NCBI RefSeq assembly: GCF_030409315.1
Contig: NZ_JAUFPS010000024.1
Span: 133,607 to 197,606 of the forward strand
Direction: 5' to 3'
DNA: 64,000 bases
Origin: Mucilaginibacter flavus
GTDB lineage: Bacteria; Bacteroidota; Bacteroidia; Sphingobacteriales; Sphingobacteriaceae
How positions within the stretch are numbered: position 1 is the first letter of the stretch; every line of letters starts with the position of its first letter. The position numbers were made by a program, and so were the translations under genes. Of this stretch, positions 36,948 through 45,420 are shown piece by piece. The notes under the pieces are model-generated. The model was given only the letters and a program-made list of their open reading frames with translations, was not told the origin of the DNA and did not search any database.

Positions 36948-37142
36948 TTAGATAACTTTTACATTTACCGCATTTAAACCTTTTCTGCCGTTTTCAACTT
37001 CAAATTCTACTTTGTCGTTTTCACGGATCTCGTCGATAAGGCCTGTTGAATGAACAAAAACGTCTTGACCACCACCTGTTGGTGTAATAAATCCAAAACC
37101 TTTTGTCTCATTAAAAAATTTTACTGTTCCTTCTTTTTGCAT
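36948..37142 (-). CDS. Cold-shock protein (CSD, CspA family)
   Basis: A 64-residue single cold-shock domain that binds single-stranded RNA and DNA. RNP1 is KGFGFITP and RNP2 is DVFVHSTG. Length is normal. The start chosen is MQKEGTVKFF at 37142; a longer frame would add an improbable N-terminus. Upstream of the ATG is an octad-repeat inverted element (37186-37335), so the promoter must lie within or very close to it. Downstream is its own terminator. Confidence 0.95.
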   Translation of the reverse strand: MQKEGTVKFFNETKGFGFITPTGGGQDVFVHSTGLIDEIRENDKVEFEVENGRKGLNAVNVKVI

Positions 37143-37185
37143 TATTTTATTTATTAAAGTCGGCAAGGTATGGATAATTTTATTG

Positions 37186-37335
37186 ATTTGAGGATTTGAA
37201 AATTTGAGGACTTGAAAATGACAAAGGCACTCACTGCACCAAAAAACAAACCATGGCATCTATCTTATTTAAGTTCAAAGTATTAAAGATTCGAAAAAAC
37301 TAATTTTCAAATCTTCAAAATCTCAAATCTTCAAA
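37186..37335. repeat. Inverted octad arrays flanking the cold-shock promoter region
   Basis: The left arm at 37186-37217 reads ATTTGAGG, ATTTGAAA, ATTTGAGG, ACTTGAAA. The right arm at 37304-37335 reads TTTTCAAA, TCTTCAAA, ATCTCAAA, TCTTCAAA, the inverted form. The 86-base interior holds no other gene. The element occupies the space between the cold-shock gene and the GAF-PAS protein. Confidence 0.75.
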
Positions 37336-37341
37336 TTAAAA

Positions 37342-38478
37342 TTACGCCACAATGGCTAAGTGCCCACCCTGAATGGTATCTTCCGAATCTTTGACAATAC
37401 CCTTGATTTTTTCATCAAGCTCCTGCACGGTGAGTTCCATAATATCGAAGTAGCTGAAATCGATATTTTCCATACGCATCAAATCCATTATTCCTAAAAG
37501 GGAAGCAACCGGCCGGCGCAGCTCGTGCGATTGGATAATGGCAATACGCTGTAAAGCCTCGTTTTGTATCCTTATTTGTTCCTCGTGCCTTTTTCGGGTG
37601 GTAATATCGGTTGAGTTGAGCGCCACTCCAATAACAACCCCGCTGATATCTTTAACAGGGATAAAAGAGGTTTCCTTCCAGCATTCATTGATCGTTCCGG
37701 GAAACAATGCCCATTCACGTTTTATTGAACGTCCGGCAAGGGCCACGTTAAAATATTTGCTAAATTGATGCAACAACTCCGGCGATGTATATTGCAAAAT
37801 ACTATCGCCATTGGTGAGTTTTTTATTAAATGTAGTACGTATAAAAACGGAAGCCGATTTGTTGAACGCCAATACCTCCAATTGCCGGCCTACCAAAATA
37901 TGAGTATCCTTTGAACTGTCAAAAATAGCTTTAAGCTTCATCTCTGATTTTCCGATAGCCGCTTTTTGAATTTGTGTTTGCTGGTGCTGATGCTCTAAAG
38001 TTTGCAAGCTCCAGTTAAGTTCCATGAGGTTTAAAACTTGTTTGGCCAGTACCCTTAATGAGTTTATTTGGCTGGCGCTTAACTGCGCGGGTTGCACGTC
38101 AACAACACAAAGCGTCCCAAGTGCAAAACCGTCTTTGGTGATCAACGGTGCGCCGGCATAAAACCTGGCCTGTATGCCGCCCGTAACTAACGGACTATTA
38201 CAAAAACGCTCATCCAAAGTTAAATCCGGCACTACAAAAACATCGGTTTGCTTAATGGTATAATTACAAAAGGCCAACTCCCTGTCGGTACAATCTACAT
38301 TGGTACCAACGGCGGCTTTAAACCATTGTTTTTCATCGTCAAGGAGGGTTACAAGGGCCACAGGAGTATTACAAATCTGGGCGGCTAAGCCCACAATTTC
38401 ATTCAAATCAGTAACGATCTGATGGTCAAGTTCCATAAATTTCCTTACTGCCTGCAGGCGTAGTAATTCGTTACTCAT
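37342..38478 (-). CDS. GAF-PAS-HisKA signalling protein without ATPase domain
   Basis: A 378-residue protein. A GAF domain (about 20-165) shows VALVTLLDDEKQWFKA and the FCNYTIKQTDVFVV phytochrome-like stretch. A PAS domain (about 190-310) with its PAC part (SFIPVKDISGVVIGV) follows. HisKA-like helices then carry SHELRRPVASLLG, so the phospho-acceptor His is present. The protein then ends without an HATPase domain. It may act with another kinase in trans or as a scaffold. Start: MSNELLRLQAV at 38478; the longer frame to 38577 is not favoured. Confidence 0.87.
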   Translation of the reverse strand: MSNELLRLQAVRKFMELDHQIVTDLNEIVGLAAQICNTPVALVTLLDDEKQWFKAAVGTNVDCTDRELAFCNYTIKQTDVFVVPDLTLDERFCNSPLVTGGIQARFYAGAPLITKDGFALGTLCVVDVQPAQLSASQINSLRVLAKQVLNLMELNWSLQTLEHQHQQTQIQKAAIGKSEMKLKAIFDSSKDTHILVGRQLEVLAFNKSASVFIRTTFNKKLTNGDSILQYTSPELLHQFSKYFNVALAGRSIKREWALFPGTINECWKETSFIPVKDISGVVIGVALNSTDITTRKRHEEQIRIQNEALQRIAIIQSHELRRPVASLLGIMDLMRMENIDFSYFDIMELTVQELDEKIKGIVKDSEDTIQGGHLAIVA

Positions 38479-38915
38479 TATAAAGTTTGTATAGATGTAT
38501 CTATGGGCGATTATACTTTTTTGTTTACTACGATCAAAAAGATTATTTAGTTGTCGGTTTAACACTAATCCGTTCAATTATAGCTATCAGGAATACGAAA
38601 CATCAATTCACAGCAGTTGTTTCAAAAATTATGAAATACCAATCGCAAAAACGCAGCAAGGTTTAAAACAACCTAAACTTTGGTTTTCGTGTCAAAAAAA
38701 AGCCCTTCAGCTTTTGGGGCCAACGGGCTTACTAAAAGTAATAATCGCACAAAAACAACCACAACACAGTCCTTATTATTTTAGCTACATTTTTAAAATT
38801 GTGTACAGCTATGTTGCTAAACGTAATTTTTTGAATCATGTACACTTAATATACGCCACCAGCGGGTTTTTAGTTTTCAGAAAACGTATTTTCGCCCCAA
38901 ATCAAAAAACACAAT
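38479..38915. other. 437-base spacer with a weak hairpin and no convincing gene
   Basis: The spacer between the divergent GAF-PAS and HAD genes is A/T-rich. AAGCCC at about 38701 and GGGCTT near 38727 may pair. A 148-codon frame crosses the whole spacer and overlaps the HAD start, but its composition (Tyr, Phe, Lys, Gln-rich, no domain) looks like chance. I see no RNA gene here. Confidence 0.4.
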
Positions 38916-39572
38916 ATGAAGGCCTTTATATTCGACCTTAATGGCACCATGATTAATGATATGCCTTACCATACCAAAGCATGGCAATCGCTTTTGAATG
39001 ACCAGCTGGGCGGCAACTTTACCTGGGACGAAGTTAAAAAACAGATGTACGGCAAAAATCCCGAAGTATTGGTGAGGATGTTTGGCCCTGATAGGTTTAC
39101 TTTAGATGAGATGAACGATTTATCGTACAAAAAGGAAGAACGCTACCAACAGGAGTTTTTACCCCAGCTGGCCCTATTACCCGGCTTACATGAGTTTTTA
39201 GAAGCTGCCCATCAACAAGGTATCCCTATGGCCATCGGCTCGGCGGCTATTCCTTTTAATATCAATTTTGTGTTGGATAACCTTAACATCAGGCATTATT
39301 TTAAAGCAATAGTAAGTGCGGATGATGTTGTGCTAAGTAAACCACATCCCGAAACTTTTTTAAAGGCGGCAGAACTGCTTAACACCTTACCAACAGATTG
39401 TATAGTGTTTGAGGATGTACCCAAGGGCGTTGAAGCAGCGGATAATGCAGGTATGAAATCTGTTGTATTAACCACCACCCACCAGGAAGATGAGTTTAGC
39501 CAATTAACTAATATTCTCCATTTTTCGCCCGATTTTACCGATACCTATTTTACTAACCTGCTGGCTCAGTAA
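38916..39572 (+). CDS. HAD-superfamily hydrolase (beta-phosphoglucomutase-like)
   Basis: A 218-residue HAD protein with a helical cap. Motif I is FDLNGTMIND, so the nucleophile Asp7 is present but the second Asp, the usual general acid/base, is Asn9. Motif II is IGSAA, motif III includes the Lys in LSKPHPETF, and motif IV is VFEDVPKGVEAADNAGM. In the family this acts on sugar phosphates or related small phosphates. The Asn substitution could alter the activity. It stands alone. Confidence 0.88.
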   Translation: MKAFIFDLNGTMINDMPYHTKAWQSLLNDQLGGNFTWDEVKKQMYGKNPEVLVRMFGPDRFTLDEMNDLSYKKEERYQQEFLPQLALLPGLHEFLEAAHQQGIPMAIGSAAIPFNINFVLDNLNIRHYFKAIVSADDVVLSKPHPETFLKAAELLNTLPTDCIVFEDVPKGVEAADNAGMKSVVLTTTHQEDEFSQLTNILHFSPDFTDTYFTNLLAQ

Positions 39573-39660
39573 GAATAATGCAAGCAACTGTTACACATTA
39601 GTTTAATTTAACGTATAATTGGTTTAGAATTTATACCCCTAAAGCTAAACCAATTATAAT

Positions 39661-40422
39661 ATGAAAATTAAACTTTATGTAATCCTATTGGCCGTTGGGG
39701 GATTTTTAAGCTCATGCAGTGATCATGTGTATGGCCCGGCTCTGCATCACAGCGATATGGCTTATATGCCTAAGCCAATGTCAATGGATAGCGCCAAATC
39801 AGCCACCTACCTATCCGGCGGCGTGGTAGTTGACTTTAGCAACAACCTGTCTGATGTGTTGACAAGCGGGCAATTGAATATCAGCGAAGCCCATACCTTT
39901 CAAAACTTTAACCTGGCTTACGGCGGTTTTACATCTTTGGGTAATTACGAAAATTATGATTTGGAGAAAGACAACCCGCATTACTTTAAAAACAAGTTTT
40001 TCGGAGCAGTTGGTGGGCGCCTATCGGGTAACTTTTTTACCAATCTTGATAACCGTACCGATTTCCGCATCATAGGTTTCGAAGCCGTTTACAGCCACGA
40101 ATTTGGCGACTATGCCCGCTTTAGAAGAGCGGTAACCGGCGACCCCAGCTTTTACACCGACACCCGCACCGACCTGTTTACAGGTGGCCTTACCAGTGAA
40201 ATAGTTTTTCATGGCCGCAGGCCTAATACCCAAATGGGTTTTCGCGCTTTTGTGGGTAAAACTTTTGGTAACGATAATATTTACAACAACACTAATAACA
40301 ATTACGTAAGCTATAAAACGCCCACAGTGGTTTCCTTCGCGTACTTTTTACAGCTTAAGCAATACTTTTTTGTTGTTGAAGGCGGCACCTATGTACAGTT
40401 CAGATTAGGCGTTAAATTTTAA
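39661..40422 (+). CDS. Lipoprotein, predicted outer-membrane beta-barrel, hypothetical
   Basis: A 253-residue protein whose signal peptide ends in the lipobox SSCS. The rest is rich in aromatic, Gly and Asn residues in alternating beta-like stretches (NFNLAYGGFTSLGNY, VVSFAYFLQLKQYFFVVEGG) and ends in Phe, the usual C-terminal signature of outer-membrane barrels. No named family is recognised. It ends five bases from the convergent lysA stop, leaving no room for a separate terminator. Confidence 0.75.
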   Translation: MKIKLYVILLAVGGFLSSCSDHVYGPALHHSDMAYMPKPMSMDSAKSATYLSGGVVVDFSNNLSDVLTSGQLNISEAHTFQNFNLAYGGFTSLGNYENYDLEKDNPHYFKNKFFGAVGGRLSGNFFTNLDNRTDFRIIGFEAVYSHEFGDYARFRRAVTGDPSFYTDTRTDLFTGGLTSEIVFHGRRPNTQMGFRAFVGKTFGNDNIYNNTNNNYVSYKTPTVVSFAYFLQLKQYFFVVEGGTYVQFRLGVKF

Positions 40423-40426
40423 GCGC

Positions 40427-41632
40427 TTACTCTGAGTAAACGCTTCCTACCCTATCGCGTAAATTATAACCCGAAGCCATAACCTCGCCGTATGCACCCG
40501 CCGTGCGTACGGCAATCAAGTCGCCACGGAAAGACTCGGGCATATCCACATCCTTCTGAAAACAATCGGTACTCTCGCAAATAGGACCAACAATATCGTA
40601 TTTTAAGTGGTGAGTGGCAGCCTCATCTTGATTCTTGACTCTTGATTCTTGACTCTTGATTCCTGATTCTTGGCTCTCTCTACTTATATTCTCTATCTGA
40701 TGATAAGCCTGATAAAGCATCGGTCGAATTAATTCCGTCATACCGGCATCTAATACCAGGAAATTTTTCTTTTTTCCGTTTTTAACGTACAGTACCCTTG
40801 ATATCAAAGAAGCGCTTTGTGCAACCAATGCTCTGCCAAGTTCAAAATGAACTTCCTGGCCGGGTTTTACATTCAGGAATTGTTTAAACACCTGGAAATA
40901 GTTTTCAAAATCGGCTATGTTGGTATCTGGGCTATAGTAATCAACCCCAAGACCACCGCCTGTATTTAACACCTTAACCGGGAAACCGTGATCTTCAAAC
41001 CAATCCTGCATTTCGTTAATGCGGGTGCAAAGGCTTTTATAAACTTCCAGATCGGTAATTTGCGAACCGATATGGAAGTGGATGCCTAAAAATTGCAGAC
41101 TGGCGCATTTGCGCAGCATGGCGGCAACGTCCGGCAGTTGCCAAATGTTAATGCCGAATTTATTTTCATCCAGCCCTGTTGTTATAAAATGATGCGTATG
41201 CGCGTCAACATTAGGGTTTATGCGGATAGCCACATTGGCCTTTTTACCTTTAGCAGCAGCCAGCTCGTTGATAATTTCAAGCTCCTGAACAGACTCTACG
41301 TTGAAACAGAAAATATCGGCATCCAAGGCCAGGTTAATTTCCCTGTCTGATTTGCCCACCCCGGCAAAAACAACTTTACCTTTATCAAAGCCATGTTCAA
41401 TAGCAGCTTTTACCTCGTTACCACTAACGCAATCGGCACCAAAACCAAACGACTGGATCATATCCAAAACCCGGGGGTTAAAATTGGCCTTCATGGCATA
41501 ATGCACATGGAAACCGTGCTTTAGCGATGCATCGCTGCAGGCCTGTAACGTTTGGTTTAATACCCCCATATCGTAATAATAAAACGGGGTATCTAATTGC
41601 GAAAATTTATCTATGGTTTGATTGCTGAACAT
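40427..41632 (-). CDS. lysA: Diaminopimelate decarboxylase (with extra heptad-encoded loop)
   Basis: A 401-residue PLP enzyme that makes L-lysine from meso-diaminopimelate. The PLP Lys is in HVHYAMKANFNP, the pyrophosphate-binding His in LGIHFHIGSQ, GGGLGVDYYS and the C-terminal CESTDCF (active-site Cys of the family). Residues about 318-337 (a Ser/Gln/Glu/Lys-rich stretch) do not belong to the family core: they are encoded by an array of seven-base repeats and sit in a loop before YDIVGPICES. Start chosen: MFSNQTIDKFS at 41632. It lies downstream of lysC on the same strand. Confidence 0.95.
   Translation of the reverse strand: MFSNQTIDKFSQLDTPFYYYDMGVLNQTLQACSDASLKHGFHVHYAMKANFNPRVLDMIQSFGFGADCVSGNEVKAAIEHGFDKGKVVFAGVGKSDREINLALDADIFCFNVESVQELEIINELAAAKGKKANVAIRINPNVDAHTHHFITTGLDENKFGINIWQLPDVAAMLRKCASLQFLGIHFHIGSQITDLEVYKSLCTRINEMQDWFEDHGFPVKVLNTGGGLGVDYYSPDTNIADFENYFQVFKQFLNVKPGQEVHFELGRALVAQSASLISRVLYVKNGKKKNFLVLDAGMTELIRPMLYQAYHQIENISRESQESGIKSQESRVKNQDEAATHHLKYDIVGPICESTDCFQKDVDMPESFRGDLIAVRTAGAYGEVMASGYNLRDRVGSVYSE
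40626..40674. repeat. Heptad array inside the lysA coding sequence
   Basis: Seven tandem seven-base units (TCTTGAT, TCTTGAC, TCTTGAT, TCTTGAC, TCTTGAT, TCCTGAT, TCTTGGC) followed by TCTCTCT. They match the unit family seen in spacers at 14201, 23256 and 62116. The lysA reading frame stays open through them, giving about 17 residues rich in Ser, Gln, Glu and Lys. Confidence 0.93.
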
Positions 41633-41639
41633 GCGTTGT

Positions 41640-41729
41640 AAATTCAAAAGTAAAAAGTCAAAATTCAAAAGTGCTGGAAAGTGAGCGACTTCTTAAATCC
41701 GAAATCGAAAATCTCAATTCCGAAATTAA
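41640..41729. repeat. Two heptad arrays between lysA and lysC
   Basis: At 41640-41667 AAATTCA, AAAGTAA, AAAGTCA, AAATTCA. At 41695-41729 AAATCCG, AAATCGA, AAATCTC, AATTCCG, AAATTAA. The second array runs into and includes the lysC stop codon (minus strand). The two families have different words, but the same seven-base period. Confidence 0.75.
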
Positions 41730-43036
41730 AACAACCTGTTATGCAGGCTTCTTAAGGTTTCTACCTTATCATCGGTTTTAACCAGTAATGATAAGTTGTG
41801 ATCGCTGCCTCCGTAAGATATCATTCTTAGCGGGATATGCTTAACCGCCTCTAACACGCGGGCTGCATAACCATGCTTTTCGGCACCAAAATCCCCCACT
41901 ACACAAATAATGGTATGGTTTACGTCGATCTCAACCGAGCCGAATTTATTTAGCTCTGTAGTGATCTCGCCTAAGTAAGTAACATCATCAATAGTTAATG
42001 AAACAGCCACCTCCGATGTGGTGATCATATCTATTGATGTTTTATAACGCTCAAAAACCTCAAACACTTTTCGTAAAAAGCCATGAGCTAAAAGCATGCG
42101 ACTTGATTGGATCTTGATGGCTGTAATACCATCTTTTGCCGCGATGGATTTGATCTTATCTTTTTCGCTGGTATGGGTAATTAAAGTACCCAAGGCCTGT
42201 GGGTCCATGGTATTTAACAGGCGTACCGGTATTTTATATTTTTGGGCAGGGAATACGCTTTGCGGATGCAATATTTTGGCACCAAAATAGGCAAGTTCGG
42301 CAGCTTCATCAAATGAAAGCTGGGCGATAGGCTGTGTGCCTTTAACAATCCGTGGATCATTATTGTGCATGCCGTCTATATCGGTCCATATCTGTACTTC
42401 TTCGCTGCGGATGCCGGCACCAATTAATGATGCGGTGTAATCGCTGCCGCCACGGCGCAGGTTATCGATTTCGCCAAAAGCATTGCGGCAAATAAAGCCC
42501 TGGGTAATAAACAGGTTAACCTCGGGTTGTTTATCTAATAAAGGCGTTATTTTTTCGGTGATGTAGTCAACAATAGGCTCATTATCTTCATCTATTTTCA
42601 TAAAGCTTAGGGCAGGCAATAAAGCCGATGATACACCAATCTCCTTTAAATAAACGTGATATAAAGTGGTTGATAATAGTTCGCCTTGGGCTAAAACGAT
42701 TTTTTCTTCAATGCTGGTAAACAAATCATTGGCCATATTGCTTAGCAACGCAAAATGGTAATCAATAACACCTTTACCTTGTTGCAAATATTCGGGGTCA
42801 GCAAATAGTTCTTTGATGAATAATTCATACTTATCCTTTAAAGCACTAACGAGGATGATAGCCTTCTTCTTATCGCCGGTAAGGTAAGCTTGTCCAATCT
42901 CTACCAGGCTATTGGTGGTTCCTGATACTGCCGAAAGCACAACTATTTGCCTTTCCGCCGGATTAATAATGTCAAGGAGCGCCTTCATACGGGCCGGACT
43001 GCCCACCGAGGTACCACCAAATTTTAAAACTTTCAT
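41726..43036 (-). CDS. lysC: Aspartate kinase (monofunctional)
   Basis: A 436-residue aspartokinase, the first step of lysine, threonine and methionine synthesis. KFGGTSVGSPARM is at the N-terminus. The substrate-binding GGSDYTASLIGAG is in the middle, and two ACT domains follow (KIQSSRMLLAHGF..., DFGAEKHGYAARVLEAV). No fused homoserine dehydrogenase is present. The start is MKVLKFGG at 43036; the frame runs on to 43069 without a better start. It is 93 bases upstream of lysA and probably co-transcribed with it. Confidence 0.94.
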   Translation of the reverse strand: MKVLKFGGTSVGSPARMKALLDIINPAERQIVVLSAVSGTTNSLVEIGQAYLTGDKKKAIILVSALKDKYELFIKELFADPEYLQQGKGVIDYHFALLSNMANDLFTSIEEKIVLAQGELLSTTLYHVYLKEIGVSSALLPALSFMKIDEDNEPIVDYITEKITPLLDKQPEVNLFITQGFICRNAFGEIDNLRRGGSDYTASLIGAGIRSEEVQIWTDIDGMHNNDPRIVKGTQPIAQLSFDEAAELAYFGAKILHPQSVFPAQKYKIPVRLLNTMDPQALGTLITHTSEKDKIKSIAAKDGITAIKIQSSRMLLAHGFLRKVFEVFERYKTSIDMITTSEVAVSLTIDDVTYLGEITTELNKFGSVEIDVNHTIICVVGDFGAEKHGYAARVLEAVKHIPLRMISYGGSDHNLSLLVKTDDKVETLRSLHNRLF

Positions 43037-43373
43037 CGCTATTGCTGTTAACCAAATTACCGGCACCACGCGTGCCTTTATTTGCGGCGCTAAAAATAGG
43101 ATTTTAATTGCTTATAGCTAATTAAAATTTAATGGATATAGCGGGCAAAAAGTTTTACAAGGAGGGTGAATTATAAAAGCAAGTAAATTACTTACACAAA
43201 CGCAAGCCCCGGCTATTACAGCCGGGGACTTCCGTTTATTTGATAAGGTTTGGGTTTATGTAAAGCTGCTTAAATACATGCAGATATAAAATACCTGTTA
43301 TTGGGTATTATATTAAAAAATAAGCAGCTATACCAAACGTTTTTTGAGGTTTATCAATTACCGGCTACGTCTT
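43037..43373. other. 337-base spacer with a strong hairpin at 43207-43227
   Basis: CCCCGGCT at 43207-43214 and AGCCGGGG at 43220-43227 form a perfect 8-bp GC-rich stem with loop ATTAC. It could terminate transcription from the DUF885 gene, or act as a structural element ahead of lysC. No long T run follows on either strand. Nothing else stands out. The same-strand neighbours on both sides read leftward. Confidence 0.45.
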
Positions 43374-44663
43374 TTATTTAAATACATTCTGTTTCACCAA
43401 AAACAAAGGCAACGATCCATGATCTAACACGCGGGAATGAAAATCCCTGATGTTAAATTTTTTACCTTCTTTTTGTTGTAACTCTTCGCGCCAATGCAAT
43501 ATTTGCAGGGCACCGTATTTGTAGGTAACCACCTGTGCCGGCCATCGGCGAATACGGGCTATCTCGCGCGGGGCAATATCATCCTGGTTGCGGATGTTTT
43601 TTTTCCAAAAGGCCAACGCCTGTTCATCAGTCCAGCCGTAATAATTTAGCCCAACATCCAATGGTACCCGTACCGATCTTACAATATCCCACTCCCATTT
43701 ACCCAGTTCAGCATATGGTGTTTGGTAAACGCCTAATTGTTTGCCCAACTCCTCGGTATAAGCGCCCCATCCTTCGGCAAAACCCATGTAATAAAATAAC
43801 TGCTGTACCGCAGATATTCTGGTGTTATTTTCGATACTTGACTGGTAATGATGGCCAGGCACACCCTCATGAATAAACAACCAATCATACATCCGTTTGT
43901 TATAGGGCTTATCAAACAGGTTATAGTAAAAGGTATTGTTATCATAATAACCTGGCGTTTGGGCAAGCTGTTTACTTTCGCCGGCTTTAATGGTTAGCTC
44001 ATGAATTTGGGCATTGTTAAAAAGCTTGGGTAAATTGCTATAAATTATGGTTTTGTTATGTTCAAAGGCCTCCTGTACTTTTTTGGGGTCGCTTTCAAAA
44101 AATTCAGGATCATTCAAGTGTTTGTAAAAAGTATCCTCATCAAGTCCGGTTTGTTTCCTTACCGCCTCAATATTTTGCTGTACGCGTTGCACCTCAGCCA
44201 GCCCGAATTTGTAGATCTCATTCGGGGTTACATCAGCGCTTACCCAGCGTTTTAGCCAATAGGCATACCATGCTTTACCATTGGGAATGGTGATAATACC
44301 TTCTGTTGATATTTTTTCGGGCCTGTGCTTTGCCCATTCCTGCTCTAACGCAATCCGCTCCAGGTTAAGCCTGCATTCGTAAGTTATCAAGGCATAGTCC
44401 GTTTTTTGCGACGGGCTTAATTGATCAACCTTATAGTTTGATAATTGGGTTTTGATCCCCTTAAAAAAGGCATCCTGTTGTTCAATTTGCGCGGTAGTGC
44501 CAATATGCTCCAGCCCGGTTACATAGCTTAACTCTAACTGGGGTAATTTTAGCTGGTTGTAGCCACTTACAAAGTTATCCCTAAACGTATCAAATTTTTG
44601 CTGCCCCACAGCCGGAAATAAACACAGCATTAAAAAAGCAAAGCAGCATAAAAGTGTTTTCAT
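43374..44663 (-). CDS. DUF885 exported protein
   Basis: A 429-residue protein with signal peptide (LLCCFAFLMLCLFPAVGQQ). The family motif HEGVPGHHYQ, resembling a zinc-binding HExxH, is around residue 267 and is accompanied by YMGFAEGWGAYTEELG. DUF885 members are often annotated as putative metallopeptidases, and the pattern supports a metal-dependent hydrolase acting in the periplasm. Length is shorter than typical (about 550-600), so the N-terminal part may be reduced. It is preceded by a bidirectional terminator region. Confidence 0.83.
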   Translation of the reverse strand: MKTLLCCFAFLMLCLFPAVGQQKFDTFRDNFVSGYNQLKLPQLELSYVTGLEHIGTTAQIEQQDAFFKGIKTQLSNYKVDQLSPSQKTDYALITYECRLNLERIALEQEWAKHRPEKISTEGIITIPNGKAWYAYWLKRWVSADVTPNEIYKFGLAEVQRVQQNIEAVRKQTGLDEDTFYKHLNDPEFFESDPKKVQEAFEHNKTIIYSNLPKLFNNAQIHELTIKAGESKQLAQTPGYYDNNTFYYNLFDKPYNKRMYDWLFIHEGVPGHHYQSSIENNTRISAVQQLFYYMGFAEGWGAYTEELGKQLGVYQTPYAELGKWEWDIVRSVRVPLDVGLNYYGWTDEQALAFWKKNIRNQDDIAPREIARIRRWPAQVVTYKYGALQILHWREELQQKEGKKFNIRDFHSRVLDHGSLPLFLVKQNVFK

Positions 44664-44770
44664 AAATGGGGATTAGATATTACCGATGGTTATAAGCTTC
44701 GATCACAATTTAAGCCTGATGTTACAAAAGGCTACGTATTTGTAATTAAACCCTCAATATTTTATAAAAA

Positions 44771-44806
44771 GAAAGCCGCATTAAACACCTGGTTAATGCG
44801 GCTTTC
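44771..44806. terminator. Terminator between the DUF885 gene and the small exported protein
   Basis: GAAAGCCGCATTAA at 44771-44784 and TTAATGCGGCTTTC at 44793-44806 are perfect 14-bp arms with an eight-base loop, flanked by AAAAA and TTTT. It lies just after the small exported protein's stop on the minus strand. Confidence 0.92.
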
Positions 44807-44822
44807 TTTTAAAAGATATCGG

Positions 44823-45185
44823 CTATTTTTTTTCTTCTGCCCTTTTCAAAACGGCATGAGATTTTGAACCACCAACTTCTAAATCTACAGTAGTTGAATC
44901 ACCATAGAATTTACCGGTGTGCGGGATATCCATACCACTGGTGCTAATGCTGAATGAAAAAGTAGTGCCATCGGTTTTACCATTGGTTAAAGGCACATCA
45001 CCTTCGGGAGTTAAGGCGGTACCGGTTAGCTTATCGCCATCAACTTTAAAATTGTAGCTTAAAGGGTACTCTGTACCGCCAATATCTACTTTACCAACCC
45101 ATTTTCCGTTCAAATCGGCAATTGCCGCAAGGCATACCATAAAGCAGCTTACTAATAGCGCAGTTGTGAATAATTTTCTTTTCAT
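44823..45185 (-). CDS. Small exported beta-rich protein
   Basis: A 120-residue protein with signal peptide (LFTTALLVSCFMVCLAAIAD). The mature part has alternating beta strands (LNGKWVGKVDIGGTEYPLSY, KLTGTALTPEGDVPLTNGK, GKFYGDSTTVDLEV), suggesting a lipocalin-like or small beta barrel. I do not recognise a named family. It ends in a charged tail (RAEEKK) and is followed by a strong terminator. It is preceded by octad repeats. Confidence 0.78.
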   Translation of the reverse strand: MKRKLFTTALLVSCFMVCLAAIADLNGKWVGKVDIGGTEYPLSYNFKVDGDKLTGTALTPEGDVPLTNGKTDGTTFSFSISTSGMDIPHTGKFYGDSTTVDLEVGGSKSHAVLKRAEEKK

Positions 45186-45250
45186 AATGTGATTTTATTG
45201 ATATCTAAGATAAGACGTTTTTTATCAACTTAAGTTACGGAGATATTAAT

Positions 45251-45306
45251 TATTGAATTATTGAATTATTGAATTATTGAATTATTGAATTATTGAATTA
45301 TTGAAT
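45251..45306. repeat. Perfect octad tandem array (TATTGAAT)7
   Basis: Seven perfect copies of TATTGAAT occupy 45251-45306, followed by TATAAAT. Unlike the degenerate arrays, this one has no mismatches, so it is either recent or kept uniform. It lies in the spacer before a small hypothetical gene. Confidence 0.9.
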
Positions 45307-45331
45307 TATAAATACTTTTTTAATTAAAATT

Positions 45332-45400
45332 CATCTGCACATCTGAAATTTGCATATCTGCACATCCAACATCTGCACATCTAACACCTGCATATCTGAA
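45332..45400. repeat. Mixed 7/8-base array (CATCTGCA family)
   Basis: Units CATCTGCA, CATCTGAA, ATTTGCA, TATCTGCA, CATCCAA, CATCTGCA, CATCTAA, CACCTGCA and TATCTGAA run in tandem. Both seven- and eight-base units occur. The array ends 20 bases before the following ATG, so it lies in or next to that gene's promoter and leader. Confidence 0.75.
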
Positions 45401-45420
45401 ATTTCCGTAGTTTTACCGCG

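Noticed and set aside
38495..38941. 148-codon forward frame before the HAD gene
   Set aside because: Composition is low in Ala, Gly and Val, no domain is visible, and it overlaps the HAD start. It looks like a chance frame in AT-rich spacer.
43207..43227. GC-rich hairpin upstream of lysC as a lysine riboswitch
   Set aside because: The spacer lacks the multi-helix conserved core of lysine riboswitches; only a single stem is seen.
45251..45400. Tandem repeats that might suggest a CRISPR array
   Set aside because: Units are seven or eight bases with no unique spacers of constant length, and no cas genes are present anywhere in the window.
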